Shown: positions 54,299-63,889, counted from the stretch's first letter. The stretch is 64,000 bases of DNA from an uncultured Erysipelotrichaceae bacterium (GCA_945877255.1 CAMCRE010000001.1:62001-126000); one strand, 5' to 3'. Notes: generated from the sequence alone by a model not told the origin. Numbers and translations are program-made.

Positions 54299-55922
54299 TG
54301 CGATAAAAACGATGATACGTTTAGCACATCATATGAAACATTTGACTTTCCAAATCGTGATAGCGGTCATATTTGCAGTAGGAGGATTTATATGTTCAGT
54401 TGCGATTCCGGCGTATTTAGTTTATTTACTATTTATTGAAAAACCGACTATTTTACATTTAATTATATTGTTGGTTATGGCAATATTACGCGGTTTAATG
54501 CGTTATGGAGAGCATTATTTTGGTCATTATGTTGCTTTTCGGGTATTAGCTGATTTTAGAAAAATCATTTATGAAAAATTAGCACAATTATCACCAAGTA
54601 AACTCGACACACATCAAAAAGGATCGCTATTAAAGATGATTGGTGAAGATATTGAAGCATTAGAAATATTTTTTGCCCATACATTAGCACCACTTACTAC
54701 AGCAACAATTGTTTGTGGGATATTGTTGGTGTATTTTGGAACGTTGCATATTTATTTAGCTTTAATTGCATTAACATGCTATATTTTATTAGCGATTGTG
54801 TTACCAATTCGTTTTGCAAGTGCATTAAAGCCATTATTATCGCATCAAAATCATGTGCGAAAATCATATTATGCAAGTTTTATGGAATGTTTGCATGGAA
54901 TTGTTGAATTAATACAATATCAAAAAATTAAAGATTTTTTTAATGAATTAAATAAAAAAAGTCAAGATGTGAATTTAGCAGAAAGAAAAATTAGTCATAC
55001 GCAATTATTACAAACTGCAAGCAGTTTTCTTGTAATAGGGATAAGTATTTTATTATTTTCATTAATTGCTTTTCAATTAAACAATCCATTTAAATCAATT
55101 TCAGCTATTGTTGTTTTTAGTGGTAGTTTTGCACCATTTTTAGAATTGTCGAGATTACCGTTAGGATTGAGAAAATCTATTAATGCTGCTAATGATATTT
55201 TTGTGTTATTAGATGAGCAACCATTAATCGTTGCTGGAAATGAAACGTTACAACATTTTTCTGAAATTAAAGCAAACAATGTTTATTTTAAATATCCTAA
55301 TAGAAGCGATAATGTTATAAACGATTTAGCTGTATCATTTTCTAATAATAAAATTATTGGAATAATTGGTAAAAGTGGATCTGGAAAATCAACACTTATG
55401 AAATTATTGATGAAATGGTATGCTTTTGAAGGGGGAATGACATTAGGAAATCAATGTTTAAAACATATTACAGTTCAAGATATTCAAAATCATTTTGCGT
55501 ATATTCCGCAATATCCAAAAATTTTCAATGTATCATTACGAGAAAATTTAACGTTAGGGAAAGAAATATCTGATGCAAAAATTTTTGAAGTTTGCCAGCA
55601 ATGTAATATTTTGGAACGTATTAATACATTACCAGAAGGTCTAAATACGTTGATGAACACTGAATCAAAAATATTTTCGTCGGGTGAATTACAACGAATT
55701 GAACTTGTGCGTGCGATTTTAAAAGATGCACAATGGTATATATTTGATGAACCAACAAGCAATTTAGATTCTATTAATGAAGCGATTATTTTAAACATTA
55801 TTAAATATCAATTAAATAAACCGTGTTTTTTAATTACACATCGCGAAAGTAGTTTAGCGATTGTAGATGAAATATACGCATTTGATAATGGGAAAATTTA
55901 TAAAAAACAAGACATAGTTTAG
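54288..55922 (+). CDS. CydC-like ABC exporter half-transporter
   Basis: The partner half-transporter, 544 residues: membrane domain (about 1-300) and ATPase domain with Walker A GKSGSGKST (about 360-368), signature FSSGELQ, Walker B WYIFDEPTSNLD, H-loop LITHRES. RYGEHYFGHYVAFRVLADFRK near the N-terminus is the CydC-type pattern (RYxERxxxHxxxxRxLxxxR). GGAGG at 54274-54278 sets the start at ATG 54288; an in-frame ATG at 54243 lies upstream of that site. Together with the preceding gene it forms a heterodimer. Confidence 0.82.
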   Translation: MQNNAIKTMIRLAHHMKHLTFQIVIAVIFAVGGFICSVAIPAYLVYLLFIEKPTILHLIILLVMAILRGLMRYGEHYFGHYVAFRVLADFRKIIYEKLAQLSPSKLDTHQKGSLLKMIGEDIEALEIFFAHTLAPLTTATIVCGILLVYFGTLHIYLALIALTCYILLAIVLPIRFASALKPLLSHQNHVRKSYYASFMECLHGIVELIQYQKIKDFFNELNKKSQDVNLAERKISHTQLLQTASSFLVIGISILLFSLIAFQLNNPFKSISAIVVFSGSFAPFLELSRLPLGLRKSINAANDIFVLLDEQPLIVAGNETLQHFSEIKANNVYFKYPNRSDNVINDLAVSFSNNKIIGIIGKSGSGKSTLMKLLMKWYAFEGGMTLGNQCLKHITVQDIQNHFAYIPQYPKIFNVSLRENLTLGKEISDAKIFEVCQQCNILERINTLPEGLNTLMNTESKIFSSGELQRIELVRAILKDAQWYIFDEPTSNLDSINEAIILNIIKYQLNKPCFLITHRESSLAIVDEIYAFDNGKIYKKQDIV

Positions 55923-55942
55923 TGCTATGTCTTAAAATGTTT
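55909..55942 (+). terminator. Probable terminator after the CydC-like gene
   Basis: A perfect 9-bp stem AAGACATAG/CTATGTCTT with a 7-base loop across the stop codon; the following TTAAAATGTTTTT is only a moderate U-tract. Confidence 0.55.
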
Positions 55943-55966
55943 TTAGTGTCATTTTTTTTATTGTTG

Positions 55967-55975
55967 TGGTAAAAT
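55967..55975 (+). promoter_or_regulatory. Extended -10 promoter of the ECF transporter operon
   Basis: TGGTAAAAT 27 bases before the ecfS start; the -35 region reads TGTCAT at 55948-55953 and is weak. Confidence 0.6.
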
Positions 55976-56001
55976 AAATAAGAATTTAAAGGAGTTTTTA
56001 T

Positions 56002-56592
56002 ATGAAGTTGACTATAAAAGATATCATCACAATTGGTATATATTCATTATTGTATTTTATATTTGTGGCAATTGGAACTTTTTTAGGTGTAATAATTATT
56101 CGTAGTGCTAATATGTTACTTGCACCTATTTTTGCAGCACTATTATGTGGTGTGGTATATATGTTGTTAATTGAAAAAACGCAAAAATTTACAGCAATCA
56201 CAATCGTGGGAACGGTAATGGGATTATTTTTCTTTGCGACAGGGCATTATTTTTTATCGTTTCTTCCAAGTTTTATATTTGCGATAATAGCTGATTTAAT
56301 TGCAAAAATAGGTAATTATAAAAGTAAAATTACTAATTTAATTTCATATATTGTATTCTCTTTTGGTAATTTAGGACCAATTATTTTAATGTGGGTTGCA
56401 AAAGAAGCATACATTCAACGATTAATTGAAAAAAATAAAGATGCACAATATATTAAAAATGTGATGGTTGATTTTACTTTTATTAATGTTGGTGGAATAG
56501 CGATAGCTTTAATAATTGCTGGTTTGATAGGTGGGTTATTTGGTCAATACCTTGTTAAAAAGCACTTTTCTAAAGCTGGCTTATCTCTATGA
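56002..56592 (+). CDS. ECF transporter substrate-binding (S) component, MptD family
   Basis: A 196-residue membrane protein with about six hydrophobic segments, typical of the S component that binds a vitamin or metal-like substrate in energy-coupling-factor transporters. The overall pattern (LTIKDIITIGIYSLLYFIFV, GLFFFATGHYF, VNVGG-like INVGGIAIALIIAGLIGG) matches the Trep_Strep/MptD family, whose substrate is not established. AAAGGAG precedes ATG 56002. It overlaps ecfT (ATGA), and the three genes form a dedicated, type I-like ECF module. Confidence 0.82.
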   Translation: MKLTIKDIITIGIYSLLYFIFVAIGTFLGVIIIRSANMLLAPIFAALLCGVVYMLLIEKTQKFTAITIVGTVMGLFFFATGHYFLSFLPSFIFAIIADLIAKIGNYKSKITNLISYIVFSFGNLGPIILMWVAKEAYIQRLIEKNKDAQYIKNVMVDFTFINVGGIAIALIIAGLIGGLFGQYLVKKHFSKAGLSL

Positions 56593-57278
56593 TTTTAGAT
56601 ATTAGAACTAAAGTTATATTACTGTTGTTTGCTAATTATTTGCTGTTTAAACGTGTTTTCAACATTTATGAATGGATAACAATTATTTTTATTAGTGTTT
56701 TATTTGTGTTAGCGAAGCGATTAAAAAAAGCATGTGTCTATTTTATGATTTTTGTTGTTTTGTTTTTAATCGAACATCATTTAATAAAAATACACTACGC
56801 AAATTTTAGTGCGTTTTTCTCAATGTTATCAATAGGAGGTCGATTATTATTCACTTGTTTTTACAGTGGAAGCTATTTATTTACAACGACAAAAACGGGT
56901 GAAATGTTAAGCGGGCTACGCAAGTGGAAAATACCAATATCATTATTATTAGTGATTGTTGTTATGCAACGTTTTATTCCTTTAGTTAAACAAAATTATG
57001 TTCAAATTAAAAATAGTTTATTATTAAAAGGCGAGTTTTTAAAGTTTTACAATATTATATTGCATCCAATAACATATTATGAAAAAATAACAATTCCATT
57101 ATTATTGTCATTAGCAAGAGCAGGTAACGAACTAGTAATTGCAACGACAACTAAAGGTATCACATTAGGAAAACAAACAACGAATTATTTAGATGTTAAA
57201 ATGAAGTTGCTTGACTATGCAACATTAATTTTTTTAGCTGTTTTAGTTGTAATGATTGAAAGTGGGTTTAAATTATGA
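56589..57278 (+). CDS. ECF transporter transmembrane (T) component
   Basis: EcfT couples the ATPases to the S component. The 229-residue protein has about five membrane segments and the cytoplasmic coupling-helix region with SLARAGNELVIATTTKGI (about 177-194), where the Ala-Arg-Ala is the family's ARx motif. It overlaps its neighbours by ATGA on both sides, which indicates tightly coupled synthesis of the complex. Confidence 0.85.
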   Translation: MILDIRTKVILLLFANYLLFKRVFNIYEWITIIFISVLFVLAKRLKKACVYFMIFVVLFLIEHHLIKIHYANFSAFFSMLSIGGRLLFTCFYSGSYLFTTTKTGEMLSGLRKWKIPISLLLVIVVMQRFIPLVKQNYVQIKNSLLLKGEFLKFYNIILHPITYYEKITIPLLLSLARAGNELVIATTTKGITLGKQTTNYLDVKMKLLDYATLIFLAVLVVMIESGFKL

Positions 57279-58609
57279 TATACATTAATGATTTAAAATT
57301 TAGTTACGACAATAGTGAAGTAATTAATTTAAACATCAAAAAATGTTGTATTGAAAAAGGTGAATGTATTGTTGTGTGTGGTGCATCTGGAAGTGGTAAA
57401 ACAACTTTTATGCGTGTATTAAATGGTTTAATTCCAAGTTTTTTCAAAGGTCAAATTTCTGGAAACATTAATATCAATAATCTTACGATTCAACAATTTT
57501 CATGTGAGCAACTTTCTGAAATTGTAGGGAGTGTTTTTCAAAATCCAGCGACACAATTTTTTCATCGTCGTGTGCTAGATGAATTAGTGTTTGGATGTGA
57601 GATGAACGGAATATGTAAAAATGATATTCAGAAACGTTTAGATGAAATAGTAGCACTATTTTCATTACAATCATTATTACAAAAAGATATTTATACTTTA
57701 AGTGGTGGTAAGCAACAAAAAGTTGCAATTGCTAGTGTTGCAATGCGTTTGCCTGAAGTCATTTTATTAGATGAACCTACAGCAAATTTAGATGCGATTG
57801 GAATAAATCAATTAATTCAACAATTGCAATTGTTGCGCTCAATTGGTATGACGATTATTATTTGTGAGCATCGTCTAGCACCATTTAGTGCAATTGCTGA
57901 TAAATATTTTTATTTTAATAATGGAGAATTAAAAAAAGTTTATAGTTGCCAAGAGTTTAATCTCTTAACAAAAGATGAATTAAAAAATTTATCTTTACGT
58001 CAAAATAAAAATCAAATTATTAAATTTGATTGTTATGTATACACAAACGGTTTATTAATAAAAAATTTAAATTTAAAATATAATTATATTTTTAAATCAA
58101 TTAAACAATTACACTTCAATTACAACAATGTTTATGGTATTGTGGGTGAAAATGGTACGGGGAAATCAACGTTGTTAAAAACGATTGCAGGACTTTTAAA
58201 TTGTCCAGGTGCATTCTATCTCAATGGTCAAACTATAAAAGCTGAACAGCGTTTAAATTTATCAACGATTGTTTTTCAAGATGTACGATTACAGTTGTTT
58301 AATAATCGTGTTAAATTAGAAGTTGATAATAAAATGTATTTAGAATTATTATCATTATCGCATTTAACTGATCGTCATCCGATGACATTATCAGGTGGTG
58401 AGATGCAAAGGGTAGTTATCGCAAATGCATTAAGTCAAAAAAAATCAATATTTTTATTTGATGAACCGACAAGTGGTTTAGATTATAAAAATATGCTAGA
58501 AGTTGCCACAATGATTAAAAAGTTAAGATCTGAGCAACATATTGTAATAGTAGCATCACATGATATTGAATTTTTAAACTTATGTTGTGATTATGTAATT
58601 GAAATTTAA
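57275..58609 (+). CDS. ECF transporter fused double ATPase
   Basis: A 444-residue protein with two ABC ATPase domains in one chain, standing in for separate EcfA1 and EcfA2. Domain 1: Walker A GASGSGKTT (about 33-41), Q-loop VFQNP, signature LSGGKQQ, Walker B VILLDEPTANLD. Domain 2: GENGTGKST (about 292-300), VFQDV, LSGGEMQ, IFLFDEPTSGLD. Both sites look intact. The second domain is compact (about 175 residues). It completes the S-T-AA operon. Confidence 0.9.
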   Translation: MIYINDLKFSYDNSEVINLNIKKCCIEKGECIVVCGASGSGKTTFMRVLNGLIPSFFKGQISGNININNLTIQQFSCEQLSEIVGSVFQNPATQFFHRRVLDELVFGCEMNGICKNDIQKRLDEIVALFSLQSLLQKDIYTLSGGKQQKVAIASVAMRLPEVILLDEPTANLDAIGINQLIQQLQLLRSIGMTIIICEHRLAPFSAIADKYFYFNNGELKKVYSCQEFNLLTKDELKNLSLRQNKNQIIKFDCYVYTNGLLIKNLNLKYNYIFKSIKQLHFNYNNVYGIVGENGTGKSTLLKTIAGLLNCPGAFYLNGQTIKAEQRLNLSTIVFQDVRLQLFNNRVKLEVDNKMYLELLSLSHLTDRHPMTLSGGEMQRVVIANALSQKKSIFLFDEPTSGLDYKNMLEVATMIKKLRSEQHIVIVASHDIEFLNLCCDYVIEI

Positions 58610-58626
58610 GACGAATGGGTGAGTAT

Positions 58627-59295
58627 ATGTACGAAAAATTATCAAGCGTTTATCAAGAACTAGTAGGAACAATACAAGGGAGTCAATATTTTTATCAGTT
58701 AGCTAAAAAATATCTTAATGGTAAATTATTAGATTGTGCGTGTGGAACAGGTGAATTAGTGTCATTGTTTTATGAAAACAAATATGAAATTTATGGTTTT
58801 GATTTAAGTGCAGAAATGCTTTCAAAATGTTGTTATCCACATTTAGTTAAACAAGCGAATATGATTGATTTCCACTATGACACAAAGTTTGATGGCGTGA
58901 TGTGTTTCTGCGATAGTATTAATTATTTATTAAGTATTGAAGATATCACAAAATTTTTCACGAATGTGTACCAACATTTAAATAATAACGGTATTTTTAT
59001 ATTTGATATGCATCGTTATGAGACATTACTACAATTTACAGATGAATATTACCAAAGTGGCATAATTAACGATATTAGTTACGAATGGCAAATTGAAGTA
59101 CAAAATGACTTGTTGCTGCATACATTTGTTATTGATAATGTTGCTGAGCAACACGTTCAACGTATTTATTCATTATCAGTAATTATAAAATTACTACAAA
59201 ATATTGGTTTTACTGTTGAAACATTAAATGAAGAAATTTTAGGTGATTACGCACTTGAAAAAGAAGTACTGATAGCATATAAAAAGGAGAATTAA
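58627..59295 (+). CDS. SAM-dependent methyltransferase
   Basis: A class I methyltransferase of 222 residues. Motif I is LLDCACGTGELVSLF (about 35-49), followed by GFDLSAEML and CFCDSINYLL. YEKLSSVYQELV at the start is the N-terminal pattern of YqeM-like methyltransferases. GGGTGAG precedes ATG 58627 at short spacing; ATG 58615 is in frame and is the alternative start. The substrate is unknown. Its product S-adenosylhomocysteine would be cleaved by MtnN, encoded immediately downstream. Confidence 0.82.
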   Translation: MYEKLSSVYQELVGTIQGSQYFYQLAKKYLNGKLLDCACGTGELVSLFYENKYEIYGFDLSAEMLSKCCYPHLVKQANMIDFHYDTKFDGVMCFCDSINYLLSIEDITKFFTNVYQHLNNNGIFIFDMHRYETLLQFTDEYYQSGIINDISYEWQIEVQNDLLLHTFVIDNVAEQHVQRIYSLSVIIKLLQNIGFTVETLNEEILGDYALEKEVLIAYKKEN

Positions 59296-59296
59296 T

Positions 59297-59977
59297 ATGA
59301 TTGGAATTATTGGAGCGATGCCACAAGAAGTAGATGCAATTTTAACATACGTTACAAACCCTATAAAAAAAACATTACATCAGCATACGGTATATGAAGG
59401 TATGATTCATGATCAACGTGTTGTCATATGTTTAAGCGGTGTAGGAAAAGTTGCAGCTAGTATGATGACGACAGTATTACTTACGAATTATGCTATTGAA
59501 TACGTCATCAATATTGGGACGGCAGGTGGATTAAATGTTATTCAAAATACAATGGATATCGTATTATCCACAAAAGTTACACAACACGATTTTGATACAT
59601 CAAGTATTGATGGTGAAGATGGTGTAGGATTAACTTATTACGCTAATCATGTGCTTGTTGCAAAAGTTCGGGATGCTTTTAATAAAATTGATTTAGATTG
59701 CAAAATTTATGAAGGTGAAATTGTTAGTGGGGATATGTTTGTTAGTGAAGCACCACAAATCGAAAAAATATTAAAAAAATTCCCAGAAGCGATTGCATGC
59801 GAAATGGAAGCTGGTGCGATTAGTCAAGTGTGTGAAAAGTTCGATGTTCCGTTTATAGTAGTCAGATCATTATCTGATATTGTATATCATGATAATAGTG
59901 GTATTGATTTTATCAAAAACGTCGCTAAAACAAGTGCAAGAAGTGCTAAAATGGTAGAGGTATTATTAAATGGATAA
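59297..59977 (+). CDS. mtnN: 5'-methylthioadenosine/S-adenosylhomocysteine nucleosidase
   Basis: MtnN hydrolyses the glycosidic bond of methylthioadenosine and S-adenosylhomocysteine. The 226-residue protein has MIGIIGAMPQEVDAI, NIGTAGGLN, SGDMFV, and the active-site region CEMEAGAISQVC and VRSLSDI with the catalytic Asp. It begins one base after the methyltransferase stop, so the two are co-expressed. It overlaps the following 52-residue gene by 8 bases. Confidence 0.95.
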   Translation: MIGIIGAMPQEVDAILTYVTNPIKKTLHQHTVYEGMIHDQRVVICLSGVGKVAASMMTTVLLTNYAIEYVINIGTAGGLNVIQNTMDIVLSTKVTQHDFDTSSIDGEDGVGLTYYANHVLVAKVRDAFNKIDLDCKIYEGEIVSGDMFVSEAPQIEKILKKFPEAIACEMEAGAISQVCEKFDVPFIVVRSLSDIVYHDNSGIDFIKNVAKTSARSAKMVEVLLNG

Positions 59978-60128
59978 TCAATATTCATATCTACAAAACG
60001 AAAGAATAAAAAAGGCAAAAAAACAGTCTAAAATATTATCGTGCTGTTTATTGATTATATTGATAATGTTATTGTTATATGCACATTATATTTTTTATGG
60101 TGCGCCAGCAATAGAAATAAGAGGTTAA
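59970..60128 (+). CDS. 52-residue single-pass membrane protein
   Basis: A short gene whose ATG 59970 overlaps the end of mtnN by 8 bases, with AGAGG at 59956-59960 at good spacing. The product MDNQYSYLQNERIKKAKKQS is basic, then a hydrophobic segment (about 22-43, including two adjacent Cys) and a short tail GAPAIEIRG. The charge pattern predicts an N-in, C-out orientation. Its place between mtnN and dnaD in one overlapping run of genes suggests it is expressed. No family recognised. Confidence 0.65.
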   Translation: MDNQYSYLQNERIKKAKKQSKILSCCLLIILIMLLLYAHYIFYGAPAIEIRG

Positions 60129-60131
60129 AAT

Positions 60132-60644
60132 ATGAAAATGTATCATTATTTTTATTACATATTAGAAAATATGAAGAAATTAAATTTAACAAGTGAGCAA
60201 TTAAACTTATTGTTTTTTTTACGATATTATTTTGAAACAGGACAAGAGGTAGATTTAGAAGTGATTGCATATAACATGAATTTAGATTTAATGTATGTTG
60301 CTTCATTAATTGAACAATTACTTGAAAAAGATTATATTAAATTAAGTCGAAATGGATTTATCCAATATGACACAAATTGTATTTATGAGTTAGAAATGCA
60401 ACAACAAAAGCAAGAACAATCGCAAATTATTAATAAATTTGAAGTAGCATTTAATCGTCCAATCACGCAAAAAGAAGTAACAAAAATTGCAGAATTAATT
60501 AATGATTATCCACATAAATTAGTAGAGTATGCATTAAGAGAAGCGTTGTTGTATAACGCAAAAAATATTGCATATGTTGAAAAAATATTAATTAACTGGA
60601 AAAAAAGTAATTTTACAGTGGAAGATTATGAGCAACAAAACTAA
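60132..60644 (+). CDS. dnaD: DnaD-like replication initiation protein
   Basis: DnaD works with DnaA and DnaB in helicase loading at the origin in low-G+C Gram-positives. The 170-residue protein has an N-terminal winged-helix region (about 15-80) and a C-terminal DnaD domain (about 95-165, FEVAFNRPITQKEVTKIAELI and YVEKILINWKK). It is somewhat shorter than Bacillus DnaD (232 residues). The dnaD-nth order supports the assignment. It overlaps nth by 17 bases. Confidence 0.88.
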   Translation: MKMYHYFYYILENMKKLNLTSEQLNLLFFLRYYFETGQEVDLEVIAYNMNLDLMYVASLIEQLLEKDYIKLSRNGFIQYDTNCIYELEMQQQKQEQSQIINKFEVAFNRPITQKEVTKIAELINDYPHKLVEYALREALLYNAKNIAYVEKILINWKKSNFTVEDYEQQN

Positions 60645-61257
60645 TGAAATATTAGATTACTTTGAATCGCTTTTCCCAGATGCAAAATGCGAGTTAATCC
60701 ATAATACACCATTTCAGTTGTTAGTTGCAGTAGTGTTAAGTGCACAAACAACTGATGTTGCAGTAAATAAAGTGACACCTGCTTTATTTAAAAAATATCC
60801 AGATGCTTATCATTTATCAAAAGCACAATTAGATGATGTGAAATCTTATATAAAAACAATTGGTTTATTTCAAAATAAAGCAAAAATGATTGTTGAATTA
60901 TCAAAAATATTAGTAGATAAATATGACGGAAACGTTCCAAAAACAATGGCACAACTTACTGCATTACCAGGTGTTGGTAGAAAAACAGCTAATGTTGTGC
61001 AAAGTGTTGCGTTTAATATTCCGGCTTTTGCAGTAGACACACATGTGTATCGTATTAGTAAACGTTTGAAGTTTTCTAAATATGAAGACGATGTTTATCA
61101 AACTGAATTAAAATTAAGAAAAAAAATTAATCGTGAGCGTTGGAATAAAGCACATCATTTAATGATATTTTTTGGTCGATATTTTTGTAAAGCTAAAAAT
61201 CCTAATTGTCGTGCTTGTCAGTTGAAAAAATATTGTGTGAGAGAAAAATATGAATAA
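60628..61257 (+). CDS. nth: Endonuclease III
   Basis: A base-excision glycosylase/AP lyase for oxidised pyrimidines. The 209-residue protein has the helix-hairpin-helix LPGVGRKTANVV with the catalytic Lys, the Asp in VDTHVYRIS, and a C-terminal 4Fe-4S cluster C-x6-C-x2-C-x5-C (CKAKNPNCRACQLKKYC). It overlaps dnaD upstream and recG downstream by 8 bases. Confidence 0.96.
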   Translation: MSNKTNEILDYFESLFPDAKCELIHNTPFQLLVAVVLSAQTTDVAVNKVTPALFKKYPDAYHLSKAQLDDVKSYIKTIGLFQNKAKMIVELSKILVDKYDGNVPKTMAQLTALPGVGRKTANVVQSVAFNIPAFAVDTHVYRISKRLKFSKYEDDVYQTELKLRKKINRERWNKAHHLMIFFGRYFCKAKNPNCRACQLKKYCVREKYE

Positions 61258-63202
61258 AATTAAAATATCTGATAAAAAGTTAAAAATTTTACATGCATTA
61301 GGAATTAATACGGAAGAAGATTTGTTGGCGTATTATCCTTTTCGTTATGAACACCATGTTTATGTTCCAGTGTCAGATTGGAACATTAAGCAAAAAGTAT
61401 GTTTTGAAGGCGTAATTAAAGAAAAAATTACGACTAAAATGTTTGGAAAAAACCGTTGTATGCAAACAACAAAAGTTCAAGTAGGACATGATACGATAGC
61501 AATCACAATTTTTAATCAACGATGGTTTCAACAATATAAAATAGGCACAACATTAACGTTTTTTGGTGTTGTACAAGATGAAAAAAATGTAGTAATTTCA
61601 TCATATAACCAAATACCATTACAAATGCAATTAGGTATCACACCAAAATACAATAAAAAAGCAGGAATTAGTGAAAAAGACATTATTAAATATATTAAAG
61701 AAGCATTTAAGGTTGTTGATATTGTTGATTGGATACCACAACACTACAAACAAAAATACAATTTAATTGATAAAAAAACGGCTTTATTAAATATTCATTT
61801 TCCAAGTGATAGCTTAATGTTGAAACAAAGCATTCGATATTTAAAATATGAAGAGTTTTTAAAATTTCAACTCGCCATTCAGCAAATTAATGTTTTAAAA
61901 GATGAAAAATTTAAAGAAGCAAAAATATTAAATAATATTGAAAAAGTTTTACATCAAATCCCATTTCAATTAAGTGTGGATCAAAAAACAGCTGTTAAAG
62001 ATATTAGAAATGATTTATCATCTAATAAAAGTATGTATCGATTATTACAAGGTGATGTGGGAAGTGGAAAAACAATTGTTGCTTTTTTAGCGATGTTAAG
62101 TGTTAAAACACAAACTGCATTGTTGGCGCCGACAGAAATATTGGCACGCCAACATTATGAAAACTTCAAGCAATATTGCGATAATGTTGTATTATTAGTT
62201 GGCAGCATTTCTCAAAAAGAAAAAAATTCGTTATATCAAAAAATAAAACAAAACGAAGTCCAACATATTATCGGAACACATGCTATCTTTCAAGAAAATG
62301 TGCTATTTCATGACTTGGGGTTAGTCATCATTGATGAGCAACAACGCTTTGGTGTGAATCAAAGAAAAACATTATTATCAAAAGGCGATAATTTAGATGT
62401 ATTAATTATGAGTGCAACACCAATACCACGTACACTTGCAATGACAGTTTATAACGATTCTGATATTTCAATTATAAAAACATTACCAAAAACTAAAAAA
62501 ACGATACATTCTTATGTTATACCAGTCAATTCTGTTAAACCAATATTATCGCATATCGAACAAAAAATCATTGATAAAGAACAAGTGTATGTTGTTTGTC
62601 CATCAATTGAGAAAAACGATAATGAAATTAGAAATATTGAAGAAGTTTACAATAGTTTTGAAGTAGTGAGTAAAGGGAAATATCGTGTTGGGATGTTACA
62701 CGGTAAAATGAGTGCTGAAGAAAAAAATATAATCATGAATAAATTTATTAATAACGACATTCAATTACTTGTATCGACAACTGTGATTGAGGTAGGTGTA
62801 AATGTTAAAAATGCAAATACAATGGTTATTTATAATGCTGATCGTTTTGGATTAAGTCAACTACACCAATTAAGAGGACGATGTGCAAGAGGGGATAAAG
62901 AAGGTTATTGTTATTTTTTAACTGATTCTAAAGAAGAACTCGCACTCGAAAAATTAAAAGTATTGTCAGAAACGCAAGATGGTTTTTTAATAGCGGAACA
63001 TGATTTAAAATTAAGAGGACCTGGTGATGTTCTCGGGATAAAACAAAGCGGTGTCCCGAATTTTATTTTAGGAGATGTAATTGATGATAAAAATATTATG
63101 TCAATTGCAAAACAAGATGCCATAGCACTATTATCAACAATAGACGATTATCCATATATTAAAAACAATATTTTAACACATGTTGATGATTATTTGGACT
63201 AG
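61250..63202 (+). CDS. recG: ATP-dependent DNA helicase RecG
   Basis: RecG remodels stalled replication forks and Holliday junctions. The 650-residue protein has a wedge/OB domain (about 50-140), Walker A GDVGSGKT (about 269-276), a DEQQ box in VIIDEQQRFG, SATPIPRT, and the RecG-specific QLRGRCARG and GDVLG C-terminal motifs. It is near the usual length (about 680) with a slightly short N-terminus. In this genome it is followed directly by rnc instead of fapR-plsX-acpP. Confidence 0.95.
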   Translation: MNKIKISDKKLKILHALGINTEEDLLAYYPFRYEHHVYVPVSDWNIKQKVCFEGVIKEKITTKMFGKNRCMQTTKVQVGHDTIAITIFNQRWFQQYKIGTTLTFFGVVQDEKNVVISSYNQIPLQMQLGITPKYNKKAGISEKDIIKYIKEAFKVVDIVDWIPQHYKQKYNLIDKKTALLNIHFPSDSLMLKQSIRYLKYEEFLKFQLAIQQINVLKDEKFKEAKILNNIEKVLHQIPFQLSVDQKTAVKDIRNDLSSNKSMYRLLQGDVGSGKTIVAFLAMLSVKTQTALLAPTEILARQHYENFKQYCDNVVLLVGSISQKEKNSLYQKIKQNEVQHIIGTHAIFQENVLFHDLGLVIIDEQQRFGVNQRKTLLSKGDNLDVLIMSATPIPRTLAMTVYNDSDISIIKTLPKTKKTIHSYVIPVNSVKPILSHIEQKIIDKEQVYVVCPSIEKNDNEIRNIEEVYNSFEVVSKGKYRVGMLHGKMSAEEKNIIMNKFINNDIQLLVSTTVIEVGVNVKNANTMVIYNADRFGLSQLHQLRGRCARGDKEGYCYFLTDSKEELALEKLKVLSETQDGFLIAEHDLKLRGPGDVLGIKQSGVPNFILGDVIDDKNIMSIAKQDAIALLSTIDDYPYIKNNILTHVDDYLD

Positions 63203-63211
63203 GAGGTAAAA

Positions 63212-63889
63212 ATGAATATTAAAATTTTGTTAGATAAGCTTAATATCCAATCACGAGATTTATCGATAGTAAAAAATGCTTTTATGCATGCATCATATGC
63301 AAATGAGCACAGTGAGTTTGAAAATAATGAGCGATTAGAATTTTTAGGCGATGCTGTATTACAACTTTGGATTAGTCAATATTTATACAGTATGCCTGAA
63401 CATTTAAGTGAAGGTAATATGACAACATTACGTGCTCAATTAGTTTGCGAAAGTTCACTTGCTCAATATGCAACAGATTTATCTTTAGGCGATTACTTAC
63501 TTTTAGGAGTAGGTGAAGAAAAAAACGCGGGAAGAACACGCACTTCGATTTTAGCTGATTGCTTTGAAGCGTTTTTAGGTGCAGTATATTTAACAACTGA
63601 TTTTGTAACGATATCGGAATTATTAGAAAAAGTAATTGTTCCATATGTGAAGAAGCCAAAAACAGAAGAATTAGTTGATTATAAAACAATGTTGCAAGAA
63701 TATGTACAAGCAGATACACGCCGAAATGTAAAATATGAGCTTCTAAAAACAGAAGGACCAAGCAATGCACCAATGTTTTATGTGGTCGTAAAATTAGATG
63801 AAATCGTGCTTGGATATGGAAATGGTACCACTAAAAAAAAGGCAGAACAACGTGCTGCTCAAGCAGCGTTTGAAAAATTAGCGATTTAA
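63212..63889 (+). CDS. rnc: Ribonuclease III
   Basis: RNase III cuts double-stranded RNA, including rRNA precursors. The 225-residue protein has the catalytic signature NERLEFLGDAVL (about 39-50), the second metal Glu in ADCFEAFLGAVY, and a C-terminal dsRNA-binding domain (about 155-225, YGNGTTKKKAEQRAAQAA). AGGAGG precedes ATG 63212, 9 bases after recG. Confidence 0.96.
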   Translation: MNIKILLDKLNIQSRDLSIVKNAFMHASYANEHSEFENNERLEFLGDAVLQLWISQYLYSMPEHLSEGNMTTLRAQLVCESSLAQYATDLSLGDYLLLGVGEEKNAGRTRTSILADCFEAFLGAVYLTTDFVTISELLEKVIVPYVKKPKTEELVDYKTMLQEYVQADTRRNVKYELLKTEGPSNAPMFYVVVKLDEIVLGYGNGTTKKKAEQRAAQAAFEKLAI

